From DASSSQ01 sp963839285 (GTDB lineage Bacteria; Actinomycetota; Thermoleophilia; Gaiellales; Gaiellaceae), in contig CAWIUN010000010.1 of the NCBI GenBank assembly GCA_963839285.1, positions 1-64,000 on the forward strand: a stretch of DNA of 64,000 nucleotides. Direction: 5' to 3'. A model generated the notes under the pieces. The model saw only the letters and a list, made by a program, of their open reading frames with translations. It did not search any database and was not told where the DNA came from. Positions 53,153-63,066 of the stretch are shown here, in pieces (position 1 is the stretch's first letter; each line of letters begins with the position of its first letter). The position numbers and the translations under genes were made by a program.

Positions 53153-54775
53153 GTGCGGACACAGGCGGCCGGCGCCCAGGCGTCAGAACTCGTCCTCGGC
53201 CGCTACCGGCCGCTGAAGCCGCTCGGGACGGGCGGCAACGGCTCCGTCTGGCTCGCGCGCGACGAGCACAGCGGCCTCGACGTCGCGCTCAAGATCGTCC
53301 CGCGCGAGGGGAAGGCGGGCGTCCGCGCCGAGCGGGAGGCGCGCACGGCGGCGCAGCTGCGGCACCCGCGCTGCATCCGCTCCTACGCGCTCGGCCGCGA
53401 CGCGAGCCACGTCTACATCGCCTACGAGTACGTGCCGGGCCGCACGCTGCGGGAGGCGATGCGCTCCGGCGAGCTCGACGACCGCGCCGTCGTCGAGGTG
53501 GCCGCCCAGATCCTCGAGGGGCTCGCGCACGCGCACCGGCAGGGGGTCGTCCACCGCGACGTCAAGCCGGCGAACGTGCTCCTCGCCGACGGGCCCGAGC
53601 TCGACGCGCGCGTGCTCGACTTCGGGCTGGCGCTGAACGCGGAGGAGCAGACCCTGACCGCGCACGGCGACGTACCGGGGACGCTCGCCTACATCTCACC
53701 CGAGCGGCTCGCCGGGAAGCCCGCGCGGCCCGCGGCCGACGTCTGGGCCGTCGGCGTCATCCTCTGGGAGGCGCTGACCGGTCGCCATCCGTTCTGGGAC
53801 GGGACGCCGCTCGAGGTGCAGAACGCGATCCTCGCGGGCGCGCCGTCGCTCGAGCCGCTGCGGCCCGACCTGCATCCCGCGGTGCTCGAGGTCGTCGCGA
53901 GCGCGCTGCTGCACAACCCCGCCCACCGGCCCGGAGCCGAGAGCCTCGCCGAGCAGCTGCGCGGGCTCGTCCGCAAGGAGCGGCGGCGGGGCGGCGCGGG
54001 CGGCGAGCCGCCCCGGATCAGCGTCGGCGCGCTGCCGGCCCGCCTGCCCGCGGCGGCGCTCGCGGCCGCGGTCGCCGGCTGGACGGCCGGGACGCTGCCC
54101 TTCTACCCGCCGGGGTGGGCGCCCGGGCTCGCCGGCGCGGCGGCGCTCCTGACGCTCGTGCGCGAGCGGCTCGGGCTCGTCTTCGCGCTCGTGGTGCCCT
54201 TCTTCCCGCTCGCGAACATCTCGCTCGGGCTCGCCGTCGCCTATGCCGCGCTCGCGGCGGCCTGGATCGCGCTCGCCTGGCGCGACCCCCGCAGCGGGCT
54301 GCTCTTCGCGCTCGGCCCGGCGCTCGCACCGCTGGCGGCGCTCGGCCTCCTGCCGGTGGCGGCGCAGGTGGCGCGCGGGCCCGTGCGCAAGGCGGCCACG
54401 GTCGGGGTCGGCGTCCTGCTCGCCGCGCTCGTGGCCGGGCTCCGCGGCGTCTCGCTGCCGTTCGGCCAGGGACGCCCGCCGCTCGGCCTCGGCATCGCCG
54501 GCAGCGAGCGGCCGACCGCCGTCGCCCACGCGCTCGCGGACACGCTCGGCGCCTATCCCGGCCTGGCGGCCGAGGCGGTCGCCCTCGCGCTGCTGGCGGC
54601 CGCGATCCCCTTCGTCCGCGCCCGCGGCCCCTGGACGATCGCGGTCTTCGGGGCGGCGATGCTCGCGTCGACGCTGCTGCTCGCGCCGGCGGCGCCGGCC
54701 GTCCCGCTCGTCGCCGCGGCGTGGGCCACCTGCGGGCTCCTGGTCTGGCGCCGAATCGCGGAATCCGCGCGTTAG
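53153..54775 (+). CDS. Ser/Thr protein kinase with polytopic membrane C-terminus
   Basis: 540 residues. Kinase domain about 15-270: LGTGGNGSVWLARD (Gly loop), VALKIV (Lys), VHRDVKPANVLL (catalytic loop), LDFGLAL (DFG), GTLAYISPERLAG and DVWAVGVILWEALTG. It then has about nine hydrophobic helices up to the end, instead of a single helix and sensor domain. Such an all-membrane tail suggests sensing in or through the membrane. GTG start; divergent from the gene at 51908. Confidence 0.9.
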   Translation: MRTQAAGAQASELVLGRYRPLKPLGTGGNGSVWLARDEHSGLDVALKIVPREGKAGVRAEREARTAAQLRHPRCIRSYALGRDASHVYIAYEYVPGRTLREAMRSGELDDRAVVEVAAQILEGLAHAHRQGVVHRDVKPANVLLADGPELDARVLDFGLALNAEEQTLTAHGDVPGTLAYISPERLAGKPARPAADVWAVGVILWEALTGRHPFWDGTPLEVQNAILAGAPSLEPLRPDLHPAVLEVVASALLHNPAHRPGAESLAEQLRGLVRKERRRGGAGGEPPRISVGALPARLPAAALAAAVAGWTAGTLPFYPPGWAPGLAGAAALLTLVRERLGLVFALVVPFFPLANISLGLAVAYAALAAAWIALAWRDPRSGLLFALGPALAPLAALGLLPVAAQVARGPVRKAATVGVGVLLAALVAGLRGVSLPFGQGRPPLGLGIAGSERPTAVAHALADTLGAYPGLAAEAVALALLAAAIPFVRARGPWTIAVFGAAMLASTLLLAPAAPAVPLVAAAWATCGLLVWRRIAESAR

Positions 54776-54871
54776 ACTCGACGGCGAGGGAGATACCCTC
54801 CGGGCCGGCGTCGGGATCGACGAAGCCGGGGAGCGACGGGCGGTGTCGACTCGCGGACACCGGCGCGGAAC

Positions 54872-55639
54872 ATGAGCGTGCTGAGGAACATCGAGAGCAA
54901 GATCGAGTCCCTCTTCGAAGGGGTGTTCGGTCGCGCCTTCAGGACGCACGTCCAGCCGGTCGAGCTCGCCCGCAAGCTCGTCAAGGAGATGGACGAGCAC
55001 CGCAGCGTCTCGGTCTCGCGCGTCTACGTGCCGAACGAGTACGAGATCTACCTCTCGGAGCGAGACCGCGAGCAGTTCTCCGAGTACGAGGGCTCGCTCG
55101 TCGACGAGCTCGAGGACTACCTCTCCGAGCACGCCCGCCGCGAGGGCTACGTGCTGCTCTCGCGGCCGACCGTCGCCTTCAAGACCGACGACGACCTCGA
55201 CCTGGGGGAGTTCGGGATCGCGACGCGGATGGCGCAGTCGCAAGGACGCGGCGACGAGCCCGCGGAGCAGCCGGAGGCCGGCGCGACGATGGTCTACAAG
55301 CCGCGCGCGCCCCAGGAGACCGAGGCCGCCTCGCTCGAGGAGCTGGGGCTCGCGCGCGAGTCGGTCGCGCTGGAGGTCGACGGCAAGCGGATCCCGATCG
55401 AGAAGCGCCGGGCCGTGATCGGCCGCTCCCGCGAGTGCGACGTCCAGCTCGCCGACCCGAACGTCTCGCGCCGCCACGCGGAGGTGCGGCAGGAGGGGAC
55501 CGCCTACTGGCTCGTCGACCTCGACTCGACCAACGGCGTCGAGGTGGACGGCCGCCGCAAGAAGCGCGTCAAGCTCGAGAACGGGACGCGCGTCACGATC
55601 GGGGCAACGGAGGTCGTCTTCCGCCGGGAGCTCAAGTGA
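54872..55639 (+). CDS. fhaA: FhaA-like protein (DUF3662 and FHA domains)
   Basis: 255 residues. DUF3662: RNIESKIESLFEGVFGRAF, HVQPVELARKLVKEMDEH, YVPNEYEIYLSERDREQF. C-terminal FHA: AVIGRSRECDVQLADPNVSR (pThr-binding Arg and Ser), RHAEVRQEG and DLDSTNGVEVDGR. In mycobacteria FhaA is a PknB substrate in cell-wall control. First gene of the fha-pstP-rodA-pbp-pknB cluster; a TAGACT box at about 54774 may be its promoter. Confidence 0.93.
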   Translation: MSVLRNIESKIESLFEGVFGRAFRTHVQPVELARKLVKEMDEHRSVSVSRVYVPNEYEIYLSERDREQFSEYEGSLVDELEDYLSEHARREGYVLLSRPTVAFKTDDDLDLGEFGIATRMAQSQGRGDEPAEQPEAGATMVYKPRAPQETEAASLEELGLARESVALEVDGKRIPIEKRRAVIGRSRECDVQLADPNVSRRHAEVRQEGTAYWLVDLDSTNGVEVDGRRKKRVKLENGTRVTIGATEVVFRRELK

Positions 55640-56166
55640 GCGCCGGCCTGACCGGGAGCGCCGGCCCGGCGCTCGCGGCCGCCAACCTCGAGGAGACGCT
55701 GCTCGCCCTCAAGATCGCCTTCCTCGTGCTGCTCTACCTCTTCATCTGGCGGATCGTCCGCGGCGCGGCCCGGGAGGTGCGCGCGCCGCAGGAGTCGATG
55801 ATCCTGGCGCCCCAGCAGGCGCACGCGGCCGGGCTCGGCGGCGGCGCGCGGGCGGTGCGGCCGCTCGGCCGGCTCGTCGTGATCGCGAGCGACGCCCTGA
55901 CGCCGGGCGACGTCTACGAGCTCGACGGCGCCCCGCTCTTCCTCGGCCGCGGCGCCAACAACGACATCCCGCTCCCCGAGGACGAGTTCGCCTCCGCCCG
56001 GCACGCCCGGATCGAGGCGCGCCGCGACGGCGTCTTCGTCGAGGACATGGGCTCGACCAACGGCACCTTCGTCAACGGGATCCGGCTCGCGCGCGAGCGG
56101 CGCCTGCAGCAGGGCGACGTCGTCCGGGTCGGCGAGACCGACCTCCGCTACGAGGAGGAGGGCTGA
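55636..56166 (+). CDS. fhaB: FhaB-like protein (membrane-anchored FHA domain)
   Basis: 176 residues. One N-terminal helix (LALKIAFLVLLYLFIWRIV), then an FHA domain with LFLGRGANNDIPLPED, SARHARIEARRDG and DMGSTNGTFVNG. Corresponds to FhaB/FipA of mycobacteria, which binds phosphorylated division proteins. GTG overlaps the fhaA stop; its own stop overlaps the phosphatase ATG. Confidence 0.92.
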   Translation: MSAGLTGSAGPALAAANLEETLLALKIAFLVLLYLFIWRIVRGAAREVRAPQESMILAPQQAHAAGLGGGARAVRPLGRLVVIASDALTPGDVYELDGAPLFLGRGANNDIPLPEDEFASARHARIEARRDGVFVEDMGSTNGTFVNGIRLARERRLQQGDVVRVGETDLRYEEEG

Positions 56167-57161
56167 TGCTCGGCGTCGGCCGCACCGCCTGCAGGACCGA
56201 TCCGGGCCGGAAGCGGCGGCGGAACGAGGACTCCTACGTCTGCGAGCCGCCGCTCTTCGCGGTCGCGGACGGGATGGGCGGCGCGCAGGCCGGCGAGGTC
56301 GCCTCCGGGCTCGCCGCCGCCGCGCTGCGCGAGGGCAACGGCGACGGCTCCGGCGAGCGCCGCGTCGCGGAGCTGATCCAGGAGGCGAACCGCCGCGTCT
56401 GGCAGCGGGCGAACGAGGACGCCGCCGCCTCCGGCATGGGCACGACGATCACGGTCGCGATCGTCGAGCCGGGCGGACGCGTCCTGATCGGCCACGTCGG
56501 CGACTCCCGGGCCTACCTGCTCCGGGAGGGCGGGCTCGAGCAGCTGACCGAGGACCACTCGCTCGTCGCCGAGCTGGTGCGGCGCGGCGAGCTCTCGCCC
56601 GAGGAGGCGGAGACGCACCCGCAGCGCTCGGTGATCACGCGCGCGCTCGGCACCGACCCGGACGTCGACGTCGACACGTTCCCGGTCGAGGCCCGCGCCG
56701 GCGACCTGTTCCTGATCTGCTCCGACGGCCTCTCGTCGATGGTCGACGACGAGACCGTGCAGCGCGTGCTGGAGCAGCACCGCGACGACCTCGACGCGGC
56801 CGCGAAGGCGCTCGTCGCGGCGGCGAACCGGGGCGGAGGCGAGGACAACATCACCGCGGTGCTCTTCGAACTGGCCGAGGAGGACGCCGGCGGCGACACG
56901 CGCCGGTCGGCCGCGGTCGAGCCGGCGGAGCCGGCGCACGACGAGGACGAGGACACGCTCGAGGGGATCCGGTCGCCGGCGGCCGACGACGCGGGGCCGC
57001 CGCCGGCGGTGGACACGATGGTCGTCGCGCCGGACGAGGCGGCGCTGCTCTACGCGCCGGAGGAGGCGCCGTCGCTGGCGCGCCGGCTGCTGGTCGCGCT
57101 CGTGATCCTGACGCTCGTGCTCGTGATCGCGGCGCTCGTGCTCTGGGGGCTGGCCCGCTGA
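56166..57161 (+). CDS. pstP: PP2C-type Ser/Thr phosphatase
   Basis: 331 residues. PPM motifs: RNEDSYVCEPPLFAVADGMGG (metal-binding Asp), GMGTTITVAIV, GHVGDSRAYLLREGGLEQLT, DLFLICSDGLSSMV and GGGEDNITAVLFE. An acidic linker and one C-terminal helix (LVALVILTLVLVIAALVLWG) anchor it. It reverses phosphorylation by PknA/PknB-type kinases. Confidence 0.95.
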   Translation: MLGVGRTACRTDPGRKRRRNEDSYVCEPPLFAVADGMGGAQAGEVASGLAAAALREGNGDGSGERRVAELIQEANRRVWQRANEDAAASGMGTTITVAIVEPGGRVLIGHVGDSRAYLLREGGLEQLTEDHSLVAELVRRGELSPEEAETHPQRSVITRALGTDPDVDVDTFPVEARAGDLFLICSDGLSSMVDDETVQRVLEQHRDDLDAAAKALVAAANRGGGEDNITAVLFELAEEDAGGDTRRSAAVEPAEPAHDEDEDTLEGIRSPAADDAGPPPAVDTMVVAPDEAALLYAPEEAPSLARRLLVALVILTLVLVIAALVLWGLAR

Positions 57162-57163
57162 GC

Positions 57164-58481
57164 CTGAGCGCGCGGAACAGAGAGCTCGCGAACCTCGTCG
57201 TCGTCGGTCTCCTGACCGGGATCGGCTTCGCCGCGGTCTACGTCGCGCAGAAGTCGAACCTCGACCCGGTCTCGCTCACCTACGCCGGCTTCTTCTTCGC
57301 GCTCTACCTCGCCGCCCACATCGTCGGGCGCCTGACCGTGCCCCAGGCGGACCCGTACCTGCTGCCGATGGCGGGCCTGCTGACCGCGGTCGGGATCGTC
57401 GAGATCTACCGGCTCGGCGAGAACGACGCGCTGCGGCAGGGCATCTGGATCGTCGTCGGCGTCGGCCTCTTCGCCGTCACGCTCGTGCTCCTGCGCCGCG
57501 ACTACCGCGTGCTCGAGAACTACAAGTACCTGTTCGGGCTCGCCTCGATCGTGCTGCTCGTCCTGCCCGCCGCGCCCGGGATCGGCAGGACGGTCAACGG
57601 CGCCCGCCTCTGGGTCGGGGTCGGCTCGTTCCAGTTCCAGCCGGGCGAGTTCGCGAAGCTGGCGCTGATCGTCTTCCTGGCCGGCTACCTGCGCGAGAAG
57701 CGCGAGGTGCTGGCGCAGGGCCGGCTGAAGGACTGGGGCCCGCTGCTCGTGATCTGGGGCGGCGCCATGCTCGTCCTCGTCGAGACGAACGACCTCGGCT
57801 CGGCGCTCCTCTACTACGGGATCTTCCTGGCGATGCTCTACGCCGCGACCGGTCGCGGGCTCTACGTCCTCTTCGGCCTCGGCCTCTTCGCCGCCGGAGC
57901 CTACGGCGCCTACCACTCGATCGGCCACGTCCAGGACCGGGTGACGATCTGGCTGCACCCGTGGACGGACACGGCCGTCTACTGCGCGCAGACGGGCGGC
58001 ACGGCGCTGCGGCAGGACTGCGGCAGCTACCAGCTCGTCAAGTCGCTCTACTCGATCGGCAACGGCGGCTACCTCGGCCCGGGCTTCGGCAAGGGGACGT
58101 TCACGACGCCGGGGGGCGACCAGCTGATCCCCTTCCTGAACACCGACTTCATCTACTCGGCGATCGCGCAGGAGCTCGGGCTCGTCGGGGCCGCGGCGCT
58201 GCTGCTCGTCTTCATGCTCTTCGTCGCGCGGGGGATGCGGATCTCCCTGCACGCCGACGACGGCTTCTCGAAGCTGCTCGCCGCGGGGCTCACCTTCGGC
58301 TTCGCGCTGCAGACCTTCATCATCGTCGGCGGCGTCCTGCGGCTGATCCCGCTGACGGGGATCACGCTGCCGTTCGTCTCCTACGGCGGCTCGAGCGTGG
58401 TCGCGAACTTCATGCTGCTCGCGGGCCTGCTGCTCGTCTCGAACCGCTCGTCGTCTCCCGCGGACGGGGGCGGGCCGGTGA
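57164..58481 (+). CDS. FtsW/RodA/SpoVE-family peptidoglycan polymerase
   Basis: About 440 residues and 10-12 helices. SEDS motifs: GARLWVGVGSFQFQPGEFAKL, VLVETNDLGSALLYYGIFLA, NTDFIYSAIAQELGLVGA and GITLPFVSYGGSSVVANFMLLA. RodA-type by place next to a PBP. The start reads CTG (57164), giving MSARNREL; no ATG/GTG is near. As written the frame runs on into the PBP with no stop; a GTGA at 58478-58481 looks like the usual stop/start overlap, so a G-run indel near 58465 may hide the stop. Confidence 0.88.
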
Positions 58482-59960
58482 ACCGCCAGATCGCCCGGCT
58501 CGGCGTCGTCGCCCTGCTCCTGATCGTCGCGCTGATCGTCGCCACGACCTACTGGCAGACGTGGGCCTCCGCGGGCCTCGCCGACCGGCAGGACAACTCG
58601 ATCCAGCGCGTCGCCCAGTTCAAGATCAAGCGCGGGCTGATCTACGCGGGCGACGGCAAGACCGTGCTCGCCGCCAACAAGAAGAAGAAGGTCGGCGGCC
58701 AGACGCTCTACTTCCGCACCTACCCGACGCACGGGCTCGCCGCGCACGCCGTCGGCTACTCGACGATCGCCCGCTCGCGCGCCGGGATCGAGCGCGCCGA
58801 GAACGACTACCTGACCGCGTCGAACGGCAACCTGAACAGCGCCGTCCGGACGACGCTCGACAAGCTGCAGGGCGTCACGGTCAAGGGCAACAACGTCGTC
58901 CTGACGCTGAACGTGAAGGCGCAGAAGGTGGCCGAGTCGCTGCTCCGGGGCAAGTGCGGCGCCGCCGTCGCCCTCGACCCGCAGACCGGCGCCGTGCTGG
59001 CGATCGCCTCCTCGCCGAGCTACGACCCGAACCTGATCGAGTCGAACTTCGCGAAGGCGCAGAAGGCGCCCGGCTCCAAGTGCGGCGCGCCGCTCCTCGA
59101 CCGCGCGACCCAGGGGCTCTACCCGCCCGGGTCGACGTTCAAGGTCGTGACCACCGTCGCGGCGCTCGACACCGGCGCCTTCCGGCCCGACTCGAGCTTC
59201 GTCGACCCCGGCTACTGCGAGGAGTACGGCAGGCGGATCTCGAACGCGGGCAACCCGGAGGCGCCCGAGACGTTCGGCCGGCTGACGCTCGCGACGGCGC
59301 TGCAGCACTCGGTCAACTCCGTCTACTGCAACATCGGCAAGCAGCTGGGCGCGGGGCCGATCCTCGACTACGCGGAGCGATTCGGCTTCTACTCGAAGCC
59401 GCCGCTCGACCTGCCGTCCCCCGAGCGGGCGGCGAGCGGCCTCTACAAGAACGGCTCGCTCTGGAAGCCGAGCAAGCCGAAGACGCAGGTCGACCCCGGC
59501 CGGCTCGCCTTCGGCCAGGAGCGGATGCTCGTGACGCCGATGCAGATGGCGATGGTCGCCGCGACGGTCGCGAAACGGCGGCGTCCTGATGCGGCCGCAG
59601 CTCGTCAAGCGGATCACCTCGCCGTCCGGCTCGACGATCTCGAAGTTCCGGCCCGACAAGCTGCAGCGGGTGATGAAGCCGCAGACGGCGGCGCAGGTGA
59701 CGGCGATGATGGAGTCGGTCGTCAGCGGCGGCACCGGCACCGCGGCCCAGATCTCGGGGGTCAGGGTCGCCGGCAAGACGGGCACCGCCGAGACGGGGCG
59801 GAACAACGTCTACGTCCCCTGGTTCGTCGCCTTCGCGCCCGCAGACCACCCGCGGGTGGCGGTGGCGGTCGTGGTCGAGGACGTCTACCGTGGCTTCGGC
59901 GGCTCGGTGTCGGCCCCGATCGCGAAGCAGATCATGGAGGCGATCCTGCCGGGCCGGTGA
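58478..59960 (+). CDS. pbpA: Class B penicillin-binding protein (PbpA-like)
   Basis: About 494 residues. One N-terminal helix (LGVVALLLIVALIVATTYW), a dimerisation region with KRGLIYAGDGKTVLA and RTYPTHGLAAHAVGY, then transpeptidase: YPPGSTFKVVTTVAAL (Ser-x-x-Lys), HSVNSVYCN (Ser-x-Asn), and AGKTGTAET (Lys-Thr-Gly). Frameshift at about 59573 in an AAA run, just before GGVLMRPQLVK. It crosslinks peptidoglycan with the SEDS partner upstream. Confidence 0.93.
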
Positions 59961-59984
59961 ACTCCGTACCCTGTGGATTGAGTC

Positions 59985-61956
59985 ATGTCGCTGACCGACA
60001 CCATGATCGACCGTGTCTTCGACGGCCGCTACCGCATCGTCCGCAAGCTCGGGGCCGGCGGGATGGCCGACGTCTACCTGGCCGAGGACCAGGAGCTCGG
60101 ACGCCGCGTCGCGATCAAGGTCCTGAACGACCGGCACGCCCACGACGACCAGTTCGTCGAGCGGTTCCGGCGCGAGGCCAAGAACGCGGCCGGGCTCTCG
60201 CACCCGAACATCGTCTCGATCTACGACCGCGGCGAGGCCGAGGGCTCCTACTACATCGCGATGGAGTACCTCGAGGGGCGGACGCTGAAGGAGCTGATCG
60301 TCCGCAACGGCCCGACGCCGGTGCCGATCGCGATCGACTACGCGCGCCAGATCCTCTCCGGCGTCTCCTTCGCGCACCGGAACGGGATCGTCCACCGCGA
60401 CATCAAGCCGCACAACATCGTCGTCGGGCGCGACGGGCGCCTGAAGGTGACGGACTTCGGGATCGCGCGCTCGGGCGCCTCGCAGATGACGGAGGCCGGC
60501 TCGATCATCGGCACCGCGCAGTACCTCTCGCCGGAGCAGGCGCGCGGCGCCGACGTCGACCAGCGCTCGGACATCTACTCGGTCGGCGTCGTCCTCTACG
60601 AGATGCTGACCGGCGAGGTGCCGTTCTCCGGCGACACGCCGGTCGAGATCGCGATGAAGCACCTCTCGACGGTGCCCTCGCCGCCCTCGGAGCTGAACGA
60701 GTCGGTCCCGCACGAGCTCGACTCGATCGTCCTGCGGGCGCTCGCGAAGGAGCCCGACCAGCGCTACCGGAGCGCCGACGAGATGGACGCCGACCTCGGC
60801 CGGGTCGCGCGCGGGCCTCGCCGTCGCCGAGGAGACCGAGGCGGCGGCGACGATGGTGCTCTCGGGCGCCGGGATCGCGGCGCCGACGACGGTGATGCGC
60901 CCGACGCGGCCGCTGACGCCCGCCTCGGCCGGGCAGCTGCCTCCGTACGCGCCGCAGGAGCCCTACTACGAGTACGAGGAGCCGATGCGCCGCCGGCCGA
61001 TCTGGCCCTGGCTGCTCGCGCTCGGCCTCGTGCTCTCGGCGGCCGTCGCCGGCTGGTACGTCTGGACGCAGATCCAGGATCAGCTGAACGCCTCCAAGCC
61101 GGTCGCGGTGCCGCCGGTCCTCAACCTGAAGCAGGCGAACGCGGTCGCGCAGATCGAGGGCGTCGGCCTGACGGCGAAGGTGCAGTTCAAGGCCTACCAG
61201 AACGTCTCCAAGGGAGTCGTCGCCGCGCAGGACCCGTCCGCCGGGACGAAGACGAGCAAGGGCAACGAGGTCGTGATCACGGTCTCGAACGGGAAGCCGA
61301 AGACGACGGTGCCCGACGTCAAGGGCGAGGACATCGCCGACGCGATCGCGCAGCTGACCCAGAAGCACCTGAAGTACAAGGTGGTCGAGATCAACTCCTC
61401 CGCCGACCCGAACACGGTCACGGCGACGGCGCCGGGCGGCGGCGCCGTCGTGCCCTGGAACACGGTCGTGCGCGTCAACGTGTCGAAGGGGCCGAGGCCG
61501 GTGCTCGTCCCGACCGGCCTCGTCGGCCAGCCGTACGCGAACGTCGAGTCGGCGCTGCAGGGCGCCGGCTTCGCGGTCAAGCGCAAGGACGTCGAGTCGA
61601 CCGAGCCGAAGGACACGGTCGTCGCGACCGATCCCGCGCCCGGCACGGGCGCCGCGCCGAGCTCGACCGTCCTCGTCAGCGTCTCGAAGGGGCCGAAGAC
61701 GACGGAGGTGCCCGACGTCTCGAGCCAGGACGAGCCGAGCGCGACCTCGACGCTCGAGAGCTCCGGCTTCAAGGTCGTCTCGCAGGACGTCGAGACGACC
61801 GACCCGCTCCAGGACGGGATCGTGATCAGCCAGGACCCGGCCGGCGGCACGCAGGCGAAGCCCGGCTCGAAGGTGACGATCCAGGTCGGGCGGCTGGTCG
61901 GGGGCCTCGGCGGCGACACGACGACCACGCCGACGACGCCGACGCCGACCGGGTGA
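59985..61956 (+). CDS. pknB: PASTA-domain Ser/Thr protein kinase
   Basis: About 657 residues. Kinase domain: KLGAGGMADVYLAED, VAIKVLN, VHRDIKPHNIVV, VTDFGIARSG, GTAQYLSPEQARG. Frameshift at about 60813 in the juxtamembrane region. One helix (PWLLALGLVLSAAVAGWYVW) and about four PASTA repeats (VPPVLNLKQANAVAQIEG, VPDVKGEDIADAIAQL and others), ending in a Thr/Pro tail. PASTA domains bind muropeptides or lipid II; PknB controls growth and wall synthesis. Stop overlaps ddl (GTGA). Confidence 0.95.
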
Positions 61957-63050
61957 GCGCCGACCGGGGGCAGGAGCGGATCCGCGTCGCGATCCTGATG
62001 GGCGGCCGCTCGAGCGAGCGCGAGATCTCGCTCGCCTCGGCCCGCTCGGTGATCTCGGCGCTCGACCCGGCTCGCTACGAGCCGCTCCCGCTCGAGATCG
62101 GCCGCGACGGCCGCTGGGCGCTGCCCTCGGCGGAGTCGCTGCAGGAGCTCGGCGCGGGTGGACATAGTGACGAAATGTCACATGCAGCTCGTGACGAAAT
62201 GTCACATGCGGCCGGCGCCGCCTCGACCTTGCCGGTGCCTGCGCGCGGGCGCGCACCGGCCGCGCTGCTCGGCGAGGTCGACGTCGTCTTCCCGGTCCTG
62301 CACGGCCCCTTCGGCGAGGACGGCACCGTCCAGGGCCTGCTCGAGCTCGCCGGCGTGCCGTACGTCGGCGCGGGCGTGCTCGCCTCGGCCCTCTGCATGG
62401 ACAAGGACGTCTTCAAGTCGGTGCTGCGCGACAAGGGCATCCCGGTCGCGCGCAACGCGACGCTGCGGCCCGGCGACCCGGTCGAGACGCCCTTCGGGTT
62501 CCCCGTCTTCGTCAAGCCGGCGCGGCTCGGCTCCTCGGTCGGGATCTCGAAGGCCCGCGACGACGCCGAGCTCGCCGAGGCGGTCGAGCTCGCCTTCCGC
62601 CACGACGAGAAGGTGCTGGTCGAGGAGTTCGTCGCCGGGATCGAGGTCGAGTGCGGTGTGCTCGGCAACCTCGGCGACGCCGTCGCCTCGCTTCCCGGCG
62701 AGATCGTCGCGCACGCCGACTGGTACGACTACTCGGCCAAGTACGACGAGGGCGGCATGGAGCTCGTCGTCCCGGCCCGGATCACCCCGGAGCAGATCGA
62801 CCGCGTCCGCGAGCTCTGCGTCGCCGCCTTCGCCGCCACCGAATGCGAGGGGATGGCCCGCGCCGACTGCTTCGTCACGGGCGACGGCGAGGTGCTCGTC
62901 AACGAGCTGAACACGATCCCGGGCTTCACCGCGACGAGCGTCTACGCGAAGCTCTTCGAGGCCACCGGCATCGGCTACGCGGAGCTGCTCGACCGCCTGG
63001 TCGCGCTCGCCCTCGAGCGCCACGAGCGGCGCCGCGGCCTCGAGTACTAG
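61953..63050 (+). CDS. ddl: D-alanine-D-alanine ligase with an in-frame palindromic repeat insertion
   Basis: 365 residues. ATP-grasp: ILMGGRSSEREISLASARSV, VFPVLHGPFGEDGTVQGLLE, GAGVLASALCMDKDVFKSVL, FVKPARLGSSVGISKA, VEEFVAGIEVECGVLG, VLVNELNTIPGFTATSVYAKL. Joins two D-Ala for lipid II. Residues about 70-90 are unusual: DEMSHAAR-DEMSHAAG, encoded by two copies of a palindrome, lies between the N-terminal and central domains where family members vary. GTG start overlaps pknB. Confidence 0.95.
   Translation: MSADRGQERIRVAILMGGRSSEREISLASARSVISALDPARYEPLPLEIGRDGRWALPSAESLQELGAGGHSDEMSHAARDEMSHAAGAASTLPVPARGRAPAALLGEVDVVFPVLHGPFGEDGTVQGLLELAGVPYVGAGVLASALCMDKDVFKSVLRDKGIPVARNATLRPGDPVETPFGFPVFVKPARLGSSVGISKARDDAELAEAVELAFRHDEKVLVEEFVAGIEVECGVLGNLGDAVASLPGEIVAHADWYDYSAKYDEGGMELVVPARITPEQIDRVRELCVAAFAATECEGMARADCFVTGDGEVLVNELNTIPGFTATSVYAKLFEATGIGYAELLDRLVALALERHERRRGLEY
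62167..62181. repeat. GTGAC-N5-GTCAC palindrome in ddl, copy 1
   Basis: gtgacgaaatgtcac. With copy 2 it forms a 24-bp direct repeat unit, in frame, translated as DEMSHAAR/DEMSHAAG. Confidence 0.75.
62191..62205. repeat. GTGAC-N5-GTCAC palindrome in ddl, copy 2
   Basis: Identical to copy 1, 24 bp on. The 24-bp step keeps the reading frame. Confidence 0.75.
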
Positions 63051-63066
63051 CAGGCTCGTCGCCCGG

